In this document: in pieces, positions 53,593 through 62,837 of the stretch | Layout: every line of letters starts with the position of its first letter | How positions within the stretch are numbered: the stretch's first letter is position 1 | NCBI GenBank assembly: GCA_965219935.1 | Contig: CBDCOU010000003.1 | Location: 3,410,001-3,474,000, forward strand | DNA length: 64,000 bases | Reading direction: 5' to 3' | Origin: Bin34 sp965219935 | GTDB taxonomy: Bacteria > Chloroflexota > Anaerolineae > Caldilineales > Caldilineaceae | The notes under the pieces: model-generated | Databases searched by the model: none | What the model was told of the DNA's origin: nothing | The model's input: only the letters and a program-made list of their open reading frames with translations | Made by a program: the position numbers and the translations under genes

Positions 53593-54489
53593 ATGCAAAC
53601 TTCCCCCCGTCGCACTGTGCGCAGACGCGGCGTATCCCTGTTGATGACTGCCTGTCTCCTGGCCCTCGGTTCGTGCACGTCCAACCAACTGCCTGCCTGG
53701 TTGGACATGGGGACGGAAAAGGTCACCCGTTTGCAGGTGCCGGCACCCGAAGGATGCGATCTGGTCTGGTCCGACGAGTTCGACTACGAGGGGCTGCCCG
53801 ATCCGGAGCGGTGGCGGTACGACCGGGGCGGCCACGGCTGGGGCAACCATGAACTCCAGTTCTACACCGATTCCAGGTCGGAAAACGCGCGGGTGGAAGA
53901 TGGGTTGCTGGTCATCGAGGCCCACCGGGAAACCTTCCAGGGCAACGGCTACACTTCGGCCCGCGTCCTGTCGCGACAGGAATGGACCTACGGCAGGTTC
54001 GAGGTCGCGGCCCGTCTGCCGTCGGGGCGCGGCACCTGGCCGGCCATCTGGATGCTGCCGGACCTGCAAAAGCACGGCGGGTGGCCCAGGGCGGGAGAGA
54101 TCGACATCATGGAGCATGTGGGCTTCAATCCGGACACGGTGCATTCAACGGTGCATACCGCGGCCTACAACCATATGCTGGGGACCCACCAGGGGGCTTC
54201 AATCAACGTGCCCACGGCACGCACGGAGTTCAACCTGTATGCCGTGGACTGGACGCCGTCCGAGATTCGGGGGTTTGTCAACGACGACCACTACTTCACG
54301 TTCAAGAACGAGAGGCTGACGGATCCCGATGCCGACTTCCGGCACTGGCCGTTCGACAAGCCGTTCCACCTGATTCTCAACATCGCCGTGGGAGGCAGTT
54401 GGGGTGGCCGGCACGGTGTGGATCCGGAGATCTGGCCGCAGCGAATGGAGGTGGACTGGGTACGGGTGTATGTCTGTGGCCAGCCATAA
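53593..54489 (+). CDS. Glycoside hydrolase family 16 lipoprotein (beta-glucanase-like)
   Basis: A 298-residue secreted enzyme. The N-terminus (basic RRTVRRRG, hydrophobic core, lipobox LALGSC) marks it as a lipoprotein. The GH16 jelly roll starts DLVWSDEFDYEG and includes ELQFYTDSR, ARLPSGRGTWPAIWMLP and the catalytic GEIDIMEHVG, with nucleophile E169 and acid/base E174. The laminarinase-type bulge (E-I-D-I-M-E) points to endo-1,3-beta-glucanase or a related activity on beta-glucans. The ATG at 53593 is chosen because the signal peptide begins there. It stands alone; no transporter is directly linked. Confidence 0.92.
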   Translation: MQTSPRRTVRRRGVSLLMTACLLALGSCTSNQLPAWLDMGTEKVTRLQVPAPEGCDLVWSDEFDYEGLPDPERWRYDRGGHGWGNHELQFYTDSRSENARVEDGLLVIEAHRETFQGNGYTSARVLSRQEWTYGRFEVAARLPSGRGTWPAIWMLPDLQKHGGWPRAGEIDIMEHVGFNPDTVHSTVHTAAYNHMLGTHQGASINVPTARTEFNLYAVDWTPSEIRGFVNDDHYFTFKNERLTDPDADFRHWPFDKPFHLILNIAVGGSWGGRHGVDPEIWPQRMEVDWVRVYVCGQP

Positions 54490-54683
54490 CAGTTCGACGG
54501 TATCGTTCGCGCACGCTGCCGTCCAGCTCTGTCTGTCGGACTCTGTAGCCAACTTGCATAAAGTCCCGCCAAATCCCTGCTTCCAAATGAATTGATACGG
54601 CTAAGATGGATTTTTGCCAACCTCAATCCATGGTACCGGCCACCTAATTCACTGAAACCTGCAGGGTACCAATCAACCGATCC

Positions 54684-55256
54684 CTACGTGCGAGCAACAT
54701 TCGCCTGTCTCACGATTTCCCTAATCTGATCAAAGTGGGAATATTCGTGAATGTGGCCTACTACATAAAGTTCCATGGCATTTGCCACAGGACCGCCGGG
54801 CCAGACTTCATAGCGATTGTCGAGATTCGGCTGACGCGGCCACACTTCCAAGCTGGCCAACCGCATTCTGCGACTGTCCTCAAGGGCCTCCCGGCATTGC
54901 TGGATTGTCTTGATGGTTGACCAGTGCGGTTCATACCGCGACCGTCCGTGATTCTCGACTCCTCTCGCCAATTCAGCCGCCAGAAACGTTGACTCCTCGG
55001 ACGATGCACAACAATGGACGATTACATGACCCAGTGTCCACGCCATTCCAACCTCCGCTTCCGAGACCGCATGAGGATCATCGGCCGCGTCGTCAATGGG
55101 CGTAAAGGCAACATCGGCATCCACGCAGTTGGCGATCATGGACAGTTGGGCATCAATCATGTCATTCGCCAGTTGGCGCAAATCATCCTTCGCCTGCCCG
55201 TCTGTAATGTCCGCGGGTTGCAGGCTTTTGTCTCCAAGTTGTTTGAGTTCAATCAT
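54684..55256 (-). CDS. DinB-like four-helix-bundle protein, second copy type
   Basis: A 190-residue helical protein of the DinB superfamily. It contains DMIDAQLSMIANCVDADVAF, WTLGHVIVHCCASSEESTFL with His at a usual metal-ligand position, and YVVGHIHEYSHFDQIREIV with the HxxxH-like pattern near the C-terminus. Metal binding is therefore more likely than in the copy at 18.4 kb, and the two are not close relatives. AAGGAA precedes the ATG at 55256 by ten bases. The frame is open for more than 200 codons upstream but that part is not protein-like. It is divergent from the ribose-type transporter. Confidence 0.8.
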   Translation of the reverse strand: MIELKQLGDKSLQPADITDGQAKDDLRQLANDMIDAQLSMIANCVDADVAFTPIDDAADDPHAVSEAEVGMAWTLGHVIVHCCASSEESTFLAAELARGVENHGRSRYEPHWSTIKTIQQCREALEDSRRMRLASLEVWPRQPNLDNRYEVWPGGPVANAMELYVVGHIHEYSHFDQIREIVRQANVART

Positions 55257-55671
55257 GACGCGTGAATTCCTTCTGAAAATTATGCTTGTTCGGTGCTGAT
55301 GGATGGTAACACCATTGAAGGGATACACGGACCAGAGCCCAACTTTGCATCCAGTCGGGTTCAGCGTTGACCTGAGGCGCAACGGGCGGTACCGCGAGGT
55401 TCTACGCCGACTGGAACAGGCAAGGAGCAGGTCAAGTTGGGGCCCCGTTGTCGTTCCCCATATGGCGGACAGTTGCCTCGGTGACGTGCTCCGGCCGCTG
55501 CGGCTCTGCATGGATTTTCCTTTTGGCCTATGTTGGTCCGTGCAGGTTTCCAGGAGCCGATGCGGCGCCCGAGTTTGGCAGATTCCAACCCGGCAACAGT
55601 GCCCGCCACACTTTGGTACGATTCCGGCTCTGCAATCTAATTCAATATGCACCACCCAAGGAGGTGTTGGC
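55257..55671. promoter_or_regulatory. Divergent region between the DinB-like gene and the ribose-type transporter
   Basis: About 415 bases without a gene. The last bases hold the AGGAGG site of the solute-binding-protein gene. No clear promoter pair or operator was picked out. Confidence 0.4.
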
Positions 55672-56694
55672 ATGTCTTTGACCTTGGATCGACGCCAGTG
55701 GTATTTCACCATTGGCTTGATTGCCTTGCTTTTGGGAAGCATGATTTTTGCCGCCTGCGCGGCCCGACCTTCCGTCTCCGAGGCGGACGCTGCGGCTGCG
55801 GCCATGCAGGACATGCGTGACATTCGCATCGTGGTGGTCAGCCACGGCCAGGCCTCCGACCCGTTCTGGTCGGTCGTCAAGAACGGCGTGGACCAGGCCG
55901 CCTCGGACATGAGGGTTACGGTCGAGTATCAGGCTCCCCAGACCTTTGACATGGTGGCCATGTCCCAGCTGATTGACGCGGCCGTCGCTTCCGACCCGGA
56001 TGGCCTCGTGGTCTCAATTCCCGATCCCGACGCGCTGGGCGATTCAATTCGGGCGGCCGTGGCAGCCGGCATTCCGGTCATTTCCATGAACTCCGGCAGC
56101 GATGTGGCCGCGGATCTGGGCATCCTCAACCATGTGGGCCAGACGGAGTACGAAGCCGGCTACGGCGGCGGCAGGCGGATGGCCGCGGCCGGTGCCACCA
56201 AGGCACTTTGTGTGAACCAGGAAGTGGGCAATGTGGCGCTTGATCTGCGCTGTCAGGGCTTTACCGACGCCATGGCCCTGTCCGGCGGTACGGTCGAGGT
56301 GCTGGCCGTGGATCTGGCGGATCCGGTCGATGCGCAGCAGCGCATTGCGGCCGGTCTGACAGCCAATCCCGATGTTGACAGCATTCTCACGCTGGGTCCG
56401 ACCGGTGCGGCTCCAGCCATGGAGGCCCTGAACGAAACCGGCCAGCTGGGCGACATCCTACTGGCCACCTTCGATCTCGGCCCCGAGGTCCTGGAGGCGG
56501 TGCGGGACGGCGACATGCTGTTTGCGATCGATCAGCAGCAGTACCTGCAGGGCTACCTGCCCGTTGTGCTGTTGACCCTGCATACCGAGAACCTGAACAC
56601 GGTGGCCAACGAGGTCATCATGACCGGTCCCGGGTTTGTGACCCAGAATACGGCTGCACAGGTCATTGAACTGAGCGCGGCTGGCACACGCTGA
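55672..56694 (+). CDS. Sugar ABC transporter solute-binding lipoprotein (RbsB-type)
   Basis: A 340-residue periplasmic-binding-protein-like lipoprotein. The signal peptide (WYFTIGLIALLLGSMIFAAC) ends in a lipobox. The mature part follows the ribose-binding-protein fold: RIVVVSHGQASDPFWSVVKN, DGLVVSIPDPDALGDSIRAA, GIPVISMNSG, and the later ATFDLGPEVLEAVRDGD and AIDQQQYLQGYLPV that line the ligand cleft. AGGAGG lies eight bases before the ATG. It is the first gene of a three-gene transporter unit, and a hairpin follows its stop. The ligand is probably a monosaccharide or polyol. Confidence 0.93.
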   Translation: MSLTLDRRQWYFTIGLIALLLGSMIFAACAARPSVSEADAAAAAMQDMRDIRIVVVSHGQASDPFWSVVKNGVDQAASDMRVTVEYQAPQTFDMVAMSQLIDAAVASDPDGLVVSIPDPDALGDSIRAAVAAGIPVISMNSGSDVAADLGILNHVGQTEYEAGYGGGRRMAAAGATKALCVNQEVGNVALDLRCQGFTDAMALSGGTVEVLAVDLADPVDAQQRIAAGLTANPDVDSILTLGPTGAAPAMEALNETGQLGDILLATFDLGPEVLEAVRDGDMLFAIDQQQYLQGYLPVVLLTLHTENLNTVANEVIMTGPGFVTQNTAAQVIELSAAGTR

Positions 56695-56700
56695 GCCTTC

Positions 56701-56730
56701 GGCGGCCCTTGCCGACTGGCAGGGGCCGCC
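56701..56730 (+). promoter_or_regulatory. Hairpin between RbsB-type and permease genes
   Basis: GGCGGCCCTTGCC and GGCAGGGGCCGCC pair over 13 bases with one G:U wobble and a four-base loop, six bases after the stop codon. It is the fourth example in the window of a hairpin in this position. Confidence 0.7.
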
Positions 56731-56826
56731 TCCTGGACTGGGCGGGAGAACTGTCTACAACGTACGGTCTCCCGGCCCGGTCACTCTTGCCCAACCCGCC
56801 ACTGTACGGAGGTTAAGGTTTGACGC

Positions 56827-57876
56827 ATGGCTGAATCAACCCAGGTCACCACATCCGATGAGCGGATGGTGGAGGCCAGCCTGCTGAAGCGGCTCTTGAC
56901 CCGGCCTGAACTGGGCGCGGTGGGCGGAGCCATCATTGTTTGGATCTTCTTTGCAATCCTGGCCCCGCGCGGGTTTCTCAGTGTGCGCGGGACGGCCAGC
57001 TATCTGGAAGTGTCCTCCCACCTGGGCCTGATGGCGGTGGCGGTGGCGCTCCTGATGATCGGGGGCGAGTTCGACCTGTCCATCGGCTCCCTGCTGGGCC
57101 TCAGTGGAGCCATTACTGCCATTCTGGCCACCCAGTTCGGCATTCCCTTGTACATCAGCGCCCTGGTGGCGCTGGTTGTGGCCTTGGCCGTGGGCTTTGT
57201 CAACGGCTTCATGGTCATTCGGACCAAGCTGCCTTCATTCATCATCACCCTGGGCAGCCTCTTTATCATCCGGGGCCTGACCATCGGCGTCACGCGTGCC
57301 GTCACGGGCCGCACGCAAATCGGCGGCCTGGACGACGCCCCGGGCTACGGCCTGCTGTTCAACCTTTTTGGCCGGGACATTCCGATCGCCGGGGTTGGCT
57401 TCCCCATTTCCATTCTCTGGTGGCTGGTCTTTGCCGCTCTGGCCACTTGGATCTTGCTGCGGACCGAGATTGGCAACTGGATCTTCGGCGTGGGCGGCGC
57501 CGAGGAGGCGGCCCGCAACGTGGGCGTGCCCGTGGAACGGCTCAAGATCGGACTGTTCATGACGACGGCCTTTGCCGCCTGGCTGGTGGCCACGATTCAA
57601 GTGGCCGTGGTCAAGTCGGCCGACACGCTGCGCGGCGAACAGCAGGAGTTCATTGCCATCATCGCGGCCGTCATCGGCGGCAACCTGCTGACCGGTGGCT
57701 ACGGTTCCGCGGTGGGGGCCGTGCTGGGCGCCCTGATCTTCGGCATCGTGCGCCAAGGCATCGTCTTCGCCGGCGTGGATGCCGACTGGTTCAACGTGTT
57801 CCTGGGGGCCATGCTCATCATTGCGGTGCTTGTGAACAACTTCATTCGAACCACGGCCGAACGGGCACGGAGCTAA
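56827..57876 (+). CDS. Sugar ABC transporter permease (RbsC-type, CUT2)
   Basis: A 349-residue permease with about nine or ten hydrophobic helices. GGEFDLSIGSLLGLSGAITA is the conserved RbsC-type segment, and LPSFIITLGSLFIIRGLTIG and GAVLGALIFGIVRQG are also typical. The N-terminal ~30 residues are polar. It is preceded by the binding-protein gene and a hairpin, and its stop is three bases before the ATPase start, so the last two genes are probably translated together. Confidence 0.93.
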   Translation: MAESTQVTTSDERMVEASLLKRLLTRPELGAVGGAIIVWIFFAILAPRGFLSVRGTASYLEVSSHLGLMAVAVALLMIGGEFDLSIGSLLGLSGAITAILATQFGIPLYISALVALVVALAVGFVNGFMVIRTKLPSFIITLGSLFIIRGLTIGVTRAVTGRTQIGGLDDAPGYGLLFNLFGRDIPIAGVGFPISILWWLVFAALATWILLRTEIGNWIFGVGGAEEAARNVGVPVERLKIGLFMTTAFAAWLVATIQVAVVKSADTLRGEQQEFIAIIAAVIGGNLLTGGYGSAVGAVLGALIFGIVRQGIVFAGVDADWFNVFLGAMLIIAVLVNNFIRTTAERARS

Positions 57877-57879
57877 GTC

Positions 57880-58683
57880 ATGTCTGATCCGAACGGCACT
57901 CCCATCGTTGAGGTTAGAAACCTCAGCAAGTACTTTGGCAGCGTGATTGCCCTGAACGATGTCTCGCTCAGGGTTCATTCCGGGCAGGTTCTCTGCCTCT
58001 TGGGCGACAACGGTGCCGGCAAGAGCACCCTGATCAAGGCCCTGTCCGGCGTGCACCAGCCGACGGACGGCCAGTATCTGGTGGAGGGGGAACCGGTCAC
58101 CTTCACCTCCCCCCGCGATGCCCTGGATCGGGGGATCGCGACCGTCTACCAGGATCTGGCGATGATCCCCCTCATGAGCATCGCCCGGAACTTTTTCCTG
58201 GGTTCCGAACCCACTCTGGGCTGGGGACCGTTCCGGCGGTTCAACATCAAGCTGGCCAGTGAGCTGGCGCGGTCCGAAATGGCCAAGATGGGCATCGACA
58301 TCCGTGACCCCTCCCAGCCGGTGGGTACCCTGTCCGGTGGCGAGCGGCAATCCGTGGCCATTGCCCGGGCCGTCTATTTCGGGGCCAAGGTCCTGATCCT
58401 GGACGAGCCAACGGCGGCCCTGGGTGTCAAGCAGGCCGGCACCGTGCTGCGGTACATCCACCAGTCCCGCGAGGCGGGCATCGCGGTCATCTTCATTACC
58501 CACAATCCCCACCATGCCTGGGCTGTGGGGGACCGGTTCACGATTCTCAAGCGCGGTCGTTCGCTCGGCTATTTCGGCAAGACTGACATCACGCGCGAGG
58601 AAGTGGTCCAGATGATGTCCGGTGCCGACGAACTGGATGCGCTCTCCCACGAGCTGGAAATGATTGAGGGTGGACCGGAGTAG
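57880..58683 (+). CDS. Sugar ABC transporter ATPase, single-domain (RbsA-type)
   Basis: A 267-residue ATPase. Walker A is GDNGAGKSTLIK, signature LSGGERQSVAIARA, Walker B VLILDEPTAALG and switch His in FITHNPHHA. CUT2 transporters usually have an ATPase of about 500 residues with two fused cassettes; this one has a single cassette, as also known for the FrcA-type group, and would act as a homodimer. It is the last gene of the transporter unit. After it comes a gene-poor stretch with an IS110-like remnant. Confidence 0.93.
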   Translation: MSDPNGTPIVEVRNLSKYFGSVIALNDVSLRVHSGQVLCLLGDNGAGKSTLIKALSGVHQPTDGQYLVEGEPVTFTSPRDALDRGIATVYQDLAMIPLMSIARNFFLGSEPTLGWGPFRRFNIKLASELARSEMAKMGIDIRDPSQPVGTLSGGERQSVAIARAVYFGAKVLILDEPTAALGVKQAGTVLRYIHQSREAGIAVIFITHNPHHAWAVGDRFTILKRGRSLGYFGKTDITREEVVQMMSGADELDALSHELEMIEGGPE

Positions 58684-58870
58684 GCCTCCGCGCGCGGTGG
58701 CATTGCACAGTCTCCCGGCGACTGTCGGTGCCGCCCGCAAGCAACGCAGGTTGCGCCGAACCGGGCCGATGGTGGGGACAGCGCCATCCGGGCTCGAGTT
58801 GCAGGGACTTGCAACTTGGCCTCTGTCAACCGAGAGCGAAGGGCCTGCACCGGTACCGAAGTGTGCTGGT

Positions 58871-58970
58871 TGAGGGCCGTCGGCACAGAAGCTTGTTGCC
58901 AAGGGACCAGGCAGGTCCCGAAGCACCGCGTTGAGGGTGAGGAGCAGCTTGCGCAGGGCGGTGACGACAC
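58871..58970 (-). repeat. Probable IS110-type transposase C-terminal remnant, copy 1
   Basis: On the minus strand this encodes ALRKLLLTLNAVLRDLPG, resembling the RKLLxxLNAxxRD end of IS110-family transposases. It aligns with 60361-60450 apart from an indel of about 18 bases. The two copies flank the Uma2-type gene between them. Confidence 0.5.
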
Positions 58971-59076
58971 CACCTTCCCGGGGACGGATTGAGGTGTTTG
59001 CAGGCCCACGGGGTGCCGAGAACTCCTCAAGTAGAATGCGGGGCAAGCGGCCTCGCTGCGACACCAAGGAGCATCA

Positions 59077-60288
59077 ATGAACACGGCTGTTGTGGAACGC
59101 ACCCCAAGTGGCAAGGTACAGGACACGCCGCGTTCCCGGCCGCACCCATCCGTTTTGGACTGGGACTGGCGCATACCGCCGTCCAGAGGGGACACCGATC
59201 CGGTCACGGCACGCCGGGCGCGTCAGTTTCGTACTCGCTGGCGGTTGTCCAATCCCGATGAGTGGCGGAAACAGTTGAAAGCCCTGTCGCATTTCGATTC
59301 CGACTACACCTACGACGAAGGTCACGAGTACACCGAGGACTGGACCTCTGATCCGGACTACCCTTTTGAAAGTCGCCGCGAATACGATAAGGATGGCTTC
59401 CTGGTGCCTCCCCATAGCTGGCATGCTGCGTACCTGACCACCATCCTGCTGGTCTTGCAGGAACTCTTTAGGCGGGGACTCAACCTTACGGTCTCGGAGC
59501 CGGAACTCCATTTCGACTCCGAAACTTCCAGGGTACTGCTCCTGCTCACCGATGGCGGCAACTTCAAAACCCAAGTCAATCCCGATGTGGCCGTGCTGTC
59601 TGCCCAAGCCGACTATGCAAAGCACCGCGTGCTCCGCACGGATTTGGGGGAAGAGATACCCGTCATGGTAGTCGAGGTGGTGTCCCCGACTTCCGTGGTG
59701 CGGGATCGCGATGAAAAGTTTCGTTTGTATGCAAGACTTGGGATAGTTGAATATCTCCTTGTCTACTTGGGGGATGCGGACATTCCATCAGAGTCGGACT
59801 TGCGCCTGGAAATGTTCCGCCTTCAAGACGACGGGTCCTACACCCTGACCGGCGAAGCCACGGGCGGACCACCCTACCGTTCCATCCACAGCCAAGTTTG
59901 CGGCACCTCTCTGCGTATTGGTCCGCCTCGAGACAAGGTGGAGGTGCCTCTGTTCCAATGGTACGACTCGGATCAAGGGCGCTGGCGCGACACCTTCAGC
60001 GATGAGCACTTTGAAGGCCGTGCGGAGGGGCACGCCGAAGGTCGCGCGGAGGGCCGTGCGGAGGGGCAGGCCGAAGGGCAGTTGAACCTGGCGCTGAAGA
60101 TGCTGAAGCATTGGTTGCCGGCTGACGCAGACACGGACATAGTTGCCAAGCAGTGGTCCGACACCGAGATCCCCGGAAACTTGGACGACATAATTCTCGC
60201 TGTCCAAGCCAACCCCGAACGGTGGCGCACTATTCTCGGTATGGATGACAACAGGGACACCGATGACCTTTCGGATGGTCCGTCGTAG
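59077..60288 (+). CDS. Uma2 family (DUF820) protein with Gly-Glu repeat tail
   Basis: A 403-residue protein. The N-terminal ~100 residues are acidic and Tyr-rich (DYTYDEGHEYTED) and not assigned. The Uma2 domain follows: QVNPDVAVLSA with catalytic Asp, VMVVEVVSPTSVVRDRDEKF with Glu and Lys of PD-(D/E)XK, then YARLGIVEYLLVYLG. After it come Arg-Ala-Glu-Gly repeats (about six units, near residues 308-330), as seen in many PD-(D/E)XK transposase-like and Rpn-type proteins, and a helical end. The ATG at 59077 has AAGGAG eight bases upstream. It lies between two IS110-type remnants, so it may have been moved with them. Function unknown. Confidence 0.85.
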   Translation: MNTAVVERTPSGKVQDTPRSRPHPSVLDWDWRIPPSRGDTDPVTARRARQFRTRWRLSNPDEWRKQLKALSHFDSDYTYDEGHEYTEDWTSDPDYPFESRREYDKDGFLVPPHSWHAAYLTTILLVLQELFRRGLNLTVSEPELHFDSETSRVLLLLTDGGNFKTQVNPDVAVLSAQADYAKHRVLRTDLGEEIPVMVVEVVSPTSVVRDRDEKFRLYARLGIVEYLLVYLGDADIPSESDLRLEMFRLQDDGSYTLTGEATGGPPYRSIHSQVCGTSLRIGPPRDKVEVPLFQWYDSDQGRWRDTFSDEHFEGRAEGHAEGRAEGRAEGQAEGQLNLALKMLKHWLPADADTDIVAKQWSDTEIPGNLDDIILAVQANPERWRTILGMDDNRDTDDLSDGPS

Positions 60289-60360
60289 GGACTTCGGCAG
60301 GCACGGGCAGTCCGGGTTTCCGCGAAGCAGCCGTCCGGCAGCGGTGTTGAAAGTCACGTG

Positions 60361-60450
60361 TGTTGAGGGCCGGCGGCGCCGCTTGCCGTTGCCCAGGGAC
60401 CTGGTCACTGCGTTCAGGATGAAGAGCAGTTCGCGCATAGGGGTGGTCGA
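60361..60450 (-). repeat. Probable IS110-type transposase C-terminal remnant, copy 2
   Basis: On the minus strand it encodes MRELLFILNAVTRSLG, the counterpart of copy 1 at 58871-58970. The rest of the transposase is absent. Confidence 0.5.
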
Positions 60451-60912
60451 GTGCCGCCTGCCTTGGTTTGCCCCGCCGACACAACCGGGTGTGGAAGGCG
60501 CGGCCGGCGTTACAGGGCGCGCACATTACGGAACCGCGGCGGCAACCCAACCAGGACCGCGGCAGCCCTTTCGCAGGCAGACATCGGCATTGCCCGCGAG
60601 CCGGACCGGTGCCGTTTCCGGACGCCTTGCGGTTCCGCGCGTTGCAGATTCATGGTCCGGGTGGCACCCATTACCGAACGCAGGGTCCACATCGGATTGG
60701 ATGCAGTGGAAACATCAACAAATCGCGCAGAAGCGCCCTGTGCGGGCAAAACCACCCTTTCCGGCCAAGGAATGTCGCGACACCTCCATGGACATGGTGT
60801 CCGAACACGAAGCCAATAGGACTTGCAATGACCAGCAGAGGCTTGACTTGACCACAGGGCAGCCCAGGAAGGGCCTTTGGGTAGGATGTGAAGCACGGAT
60901 TGGGGGAACGCA
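60451..60912. other. Gene-poor stretch after the second IS110-type remnant
   Basis: No supported gene in about 460 bases. Overlapping GC-rich frames are present on both strands but none has recognisable domains. The GGGGGA site of the DUF1801 gene is at its end. Confidence 0.4.
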
Positions 60913-61383
60913 ATGGCCGGAAAGAGGCCCCGCAAGACATCGAAGGTCACAGGGAAAGACGTTGCCGCGCGGTCCAATGTGCAGCCGAGGCTCTTGGCGG
61001 GTGGCAATCCACAGATTCCAAAGGCCGACGGCGACACCCCGGTGCAGGCCTACATTGCGGCCATGCCAGGCTGGAAAAGTGATATCGGACGCCGGCTGGA
61101 CTACCTCATCGCCCAGACTGTACCGAACGTGCGCAAGGCCGTAAGGTGGAACTCGCCCTGGTACGGTATCGAGGGCGAAGGGTGGTTTGTGAGCTACCAC
61201 GTGTTCACGCGCTACGTTAAGGTGACCTTCCTCAATGGCGTGTCGCTGCATCCTGTTCCGCCCGGCTCGGGGAAGGACCCTGACTCGCGCTGGGTCGATA
61301 TCTACGAGGATGGGTTTGACGAGGAGCAGATGACGACGTGGGTCCGGCAGGCAGCTGCTCTGCCTGGCTGGCATGGGTTCTGA
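60913..61383 (+). CDS. DUF1801 domain protein
   Basis: A 156-residue protein with a basic N-terminus (AGKRPRKTSKVTGKD) and a DUF1801/YdhG-like domain from about residue 38: VQAYIAAMPGWKSDIGRRL, VRKAVRWNSPWYGIEGEGWF, YVKVTFLNGVSL and WVRQAAALPG at the end. The fold resembles the SufE/YdhG-type small alpha/beta proteins; the function is unknown, although some relatives are induced by stress. GGGGGA lies six bases before the ATG. It stands alone, with about 365 gene-free bases after it. Confidence 0.85.
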   Translation: MAGKRPRKTSKVTGKDVAARSNVQPRLLAGGNPQIPKADGDTPVQAYIAAMPGWKSDIGRRLDYLIAQTVPNVRKAVRWNSPWYGIEGEGWFVSYHVFTRYVKVTFLNGVSLHPVPPGSGKDPDSRWVDIYEDGFDEEQMTTWVRQAAALPGWHGF

Positions 61384-61748
61384 CGAGCCGGGCATTTTGC
61401 ACCCCACCGGCTAGTGCGCTGTACTGCGCACTGCTGTCCGCCTTGATCGTGTGGAGCGCACACAGCCCAATACAGCATCCGGGGATTGGCTCTCCAAGCT
61501 GATTGTGACTGGTTGATGGTCAGCGGACACAGCGGACAGGTGCCATCATCCGCCCAAGTGACAGAAAGGTGTCTCTCGCGGCCACTGGTACAACCACCCG
61601 TTGCGAGTGGTAGGCTGAACGTTGCCCGGCACGGAGCCTGCGTTGTCCTGTCCATCCGGGTCAATGTGTATCGCTGGTGTTCAGGGACCAACAAAGACCT
61701 ATTTGCCCGGGTTGCATAAGGTCCAAGTCAAAACCCAACGGGAATCCA
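61384..61748. other. Intergenic region before the arginase-family gene
   Basis: No gene is supported. An in-frame extension upstream to 61677 is possible for the next gene but lacks homology. No clear promoter was found. Confidence 0.4.
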
Positions 61749-62714
61749 ATGAACAACTTCTTTCAGCCGATTTCCGGTCTGGATACGCCCCGGTTCGCGG
61801 GCATGGCCACCTTCATGCGGCTGCCGCACGTACCGCCCGGACACGAGCGCTGGCCAGAACTGGACTTCGGATTTGCGGGGGTTCCCTGGGACGGGGGCAC
61901 CACCAACCGACCAGGTGCGCGTCACGGTCCCCGGCAGGTTCGGGACTCCTCTTCGATGATACGCAGTGTCCATCCCATCCGGAGGCGGTCACCGTATGCC
62001 GACCATAACTGTGCCGATCTGGGAGACGTGCCCGTCAATCCGGCCGACCTGGACGATTCCCTGAAGCGGGTTGAAGCGTTCTACCGGATGCTGAGAGGAG
62101 ACGGGATCGTGCCGATCACGGCCGGAGGCGACCACCTTATCGCCCTGCCCATCCTGCGCGGGCTTGTACGGGAGCCCGTGGGCATGATCCAGTTCGACTC
62201 GCACACCGACCTGTACCAGGGCCATTTCGGTGGCTACCGGTACACCCACGGCACGCCCTTCCGCCGGGCCGTGGAAGAGGGTCTGCTGGATCCCCGGCGG
62301 ACAGTCCAGATTGGTCTCCGGGGCTCCATGTACGACACCGAAGACATCGACTTCGGCCAGGCCCAAGGGGTTCGGATGGTTATGGTCGAGGAGCTCATGG
62401 AACGCGGTGTGGCGGAGGTCATGCAGGAAGCCCGCAGCATTGTGGGCACGGACCCGATCTACGTTAGCTTCGACATCGACTTTGTGGACCCAGCCTATGC
62501 GCCCGGCACCGGCACGCCGGAGATCGGGGGACCGACCTCGTTTCAGGCATTGCAGGCGGTTCGAGGGCTAATGGGAACCAACATCATTGGCGCCGACATG
62601 GTGGAGGTGTCGCCGCCCTTCGATCCGTCCGGAGGCACAGCCCTCATCGGGGCCACCGTGATGTTCGAACTGCTGTGTGCCATGACGGCGGACAGCGAGC
62701 AGTCCCGAGAATGA
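61749..62714 (+). CDS. Arginase/agmatinase family ureohydrolase
   Basis: A 321-residue manganese enzyme. Metal ligands are all present: His in ITAGGDHLI, the Asp/His cluster in QFDSHTDLY, and FDIDFVDPAYAPGTGTPE near the end, followed by ADMVEVSPPFD. The GTPEIGG loop matches agmatinase-type members better than arginase, and guanidinobutyrase or proclavaminate amidinohydrolase activities are also possible. Its N-terminus contains FGFAGVPWDGGTTNRPGARH, the usual first motif. The ATG at 61749 begins the homology. No arginine decarboxylase or urease genes are adjacent. Confidence 0.92.
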   Translation: MNNFFQPISGLDTPRFAGMATFMRLPHVPPGHERWPELDFGFAGVPWDGGTTNRPGARHGPRQVRDSSSMIRSVHPIRRRSPYADHNCADLGDVPVNPADLDDSLKRVEAFYRMLRGDGIVPITAGGDHLIALPILRGLVREPVGMIQFDSHTDLYQGHFGGYRYTHGTPFRRAVEEGLLDPRRTVQIGLRGSMYDTEDIDFGQAQGVRMVMVEELMERGVAEVMQEARSIVGTDPIYVSFDIDFVDPAYAPGTGTPEIGGPTSFQALQAVRGLMGTNIIGADMVEVSPPFDPSGGTALIGATVMFELLCAMTADSEQSRE

Positions 62715-62837
62715 TTCCCGAGGTGTTGCTTCGCATCGGGGTTCAAACACCCGGCCCGGCGGTCCAGGCATGCCTGGACCATCCGAATTGAGGGATGGAA
62801 GTGAGATCCGTGGGGAGGTACGCCGCATGACTTAGGT

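Noticed and set aside
60019..60080. GC-rich tandem repeats after the second Uma2 domain
   Set aside because: They encode the Ala-Glu-Gly repeats of the protein and need no separate explanation.
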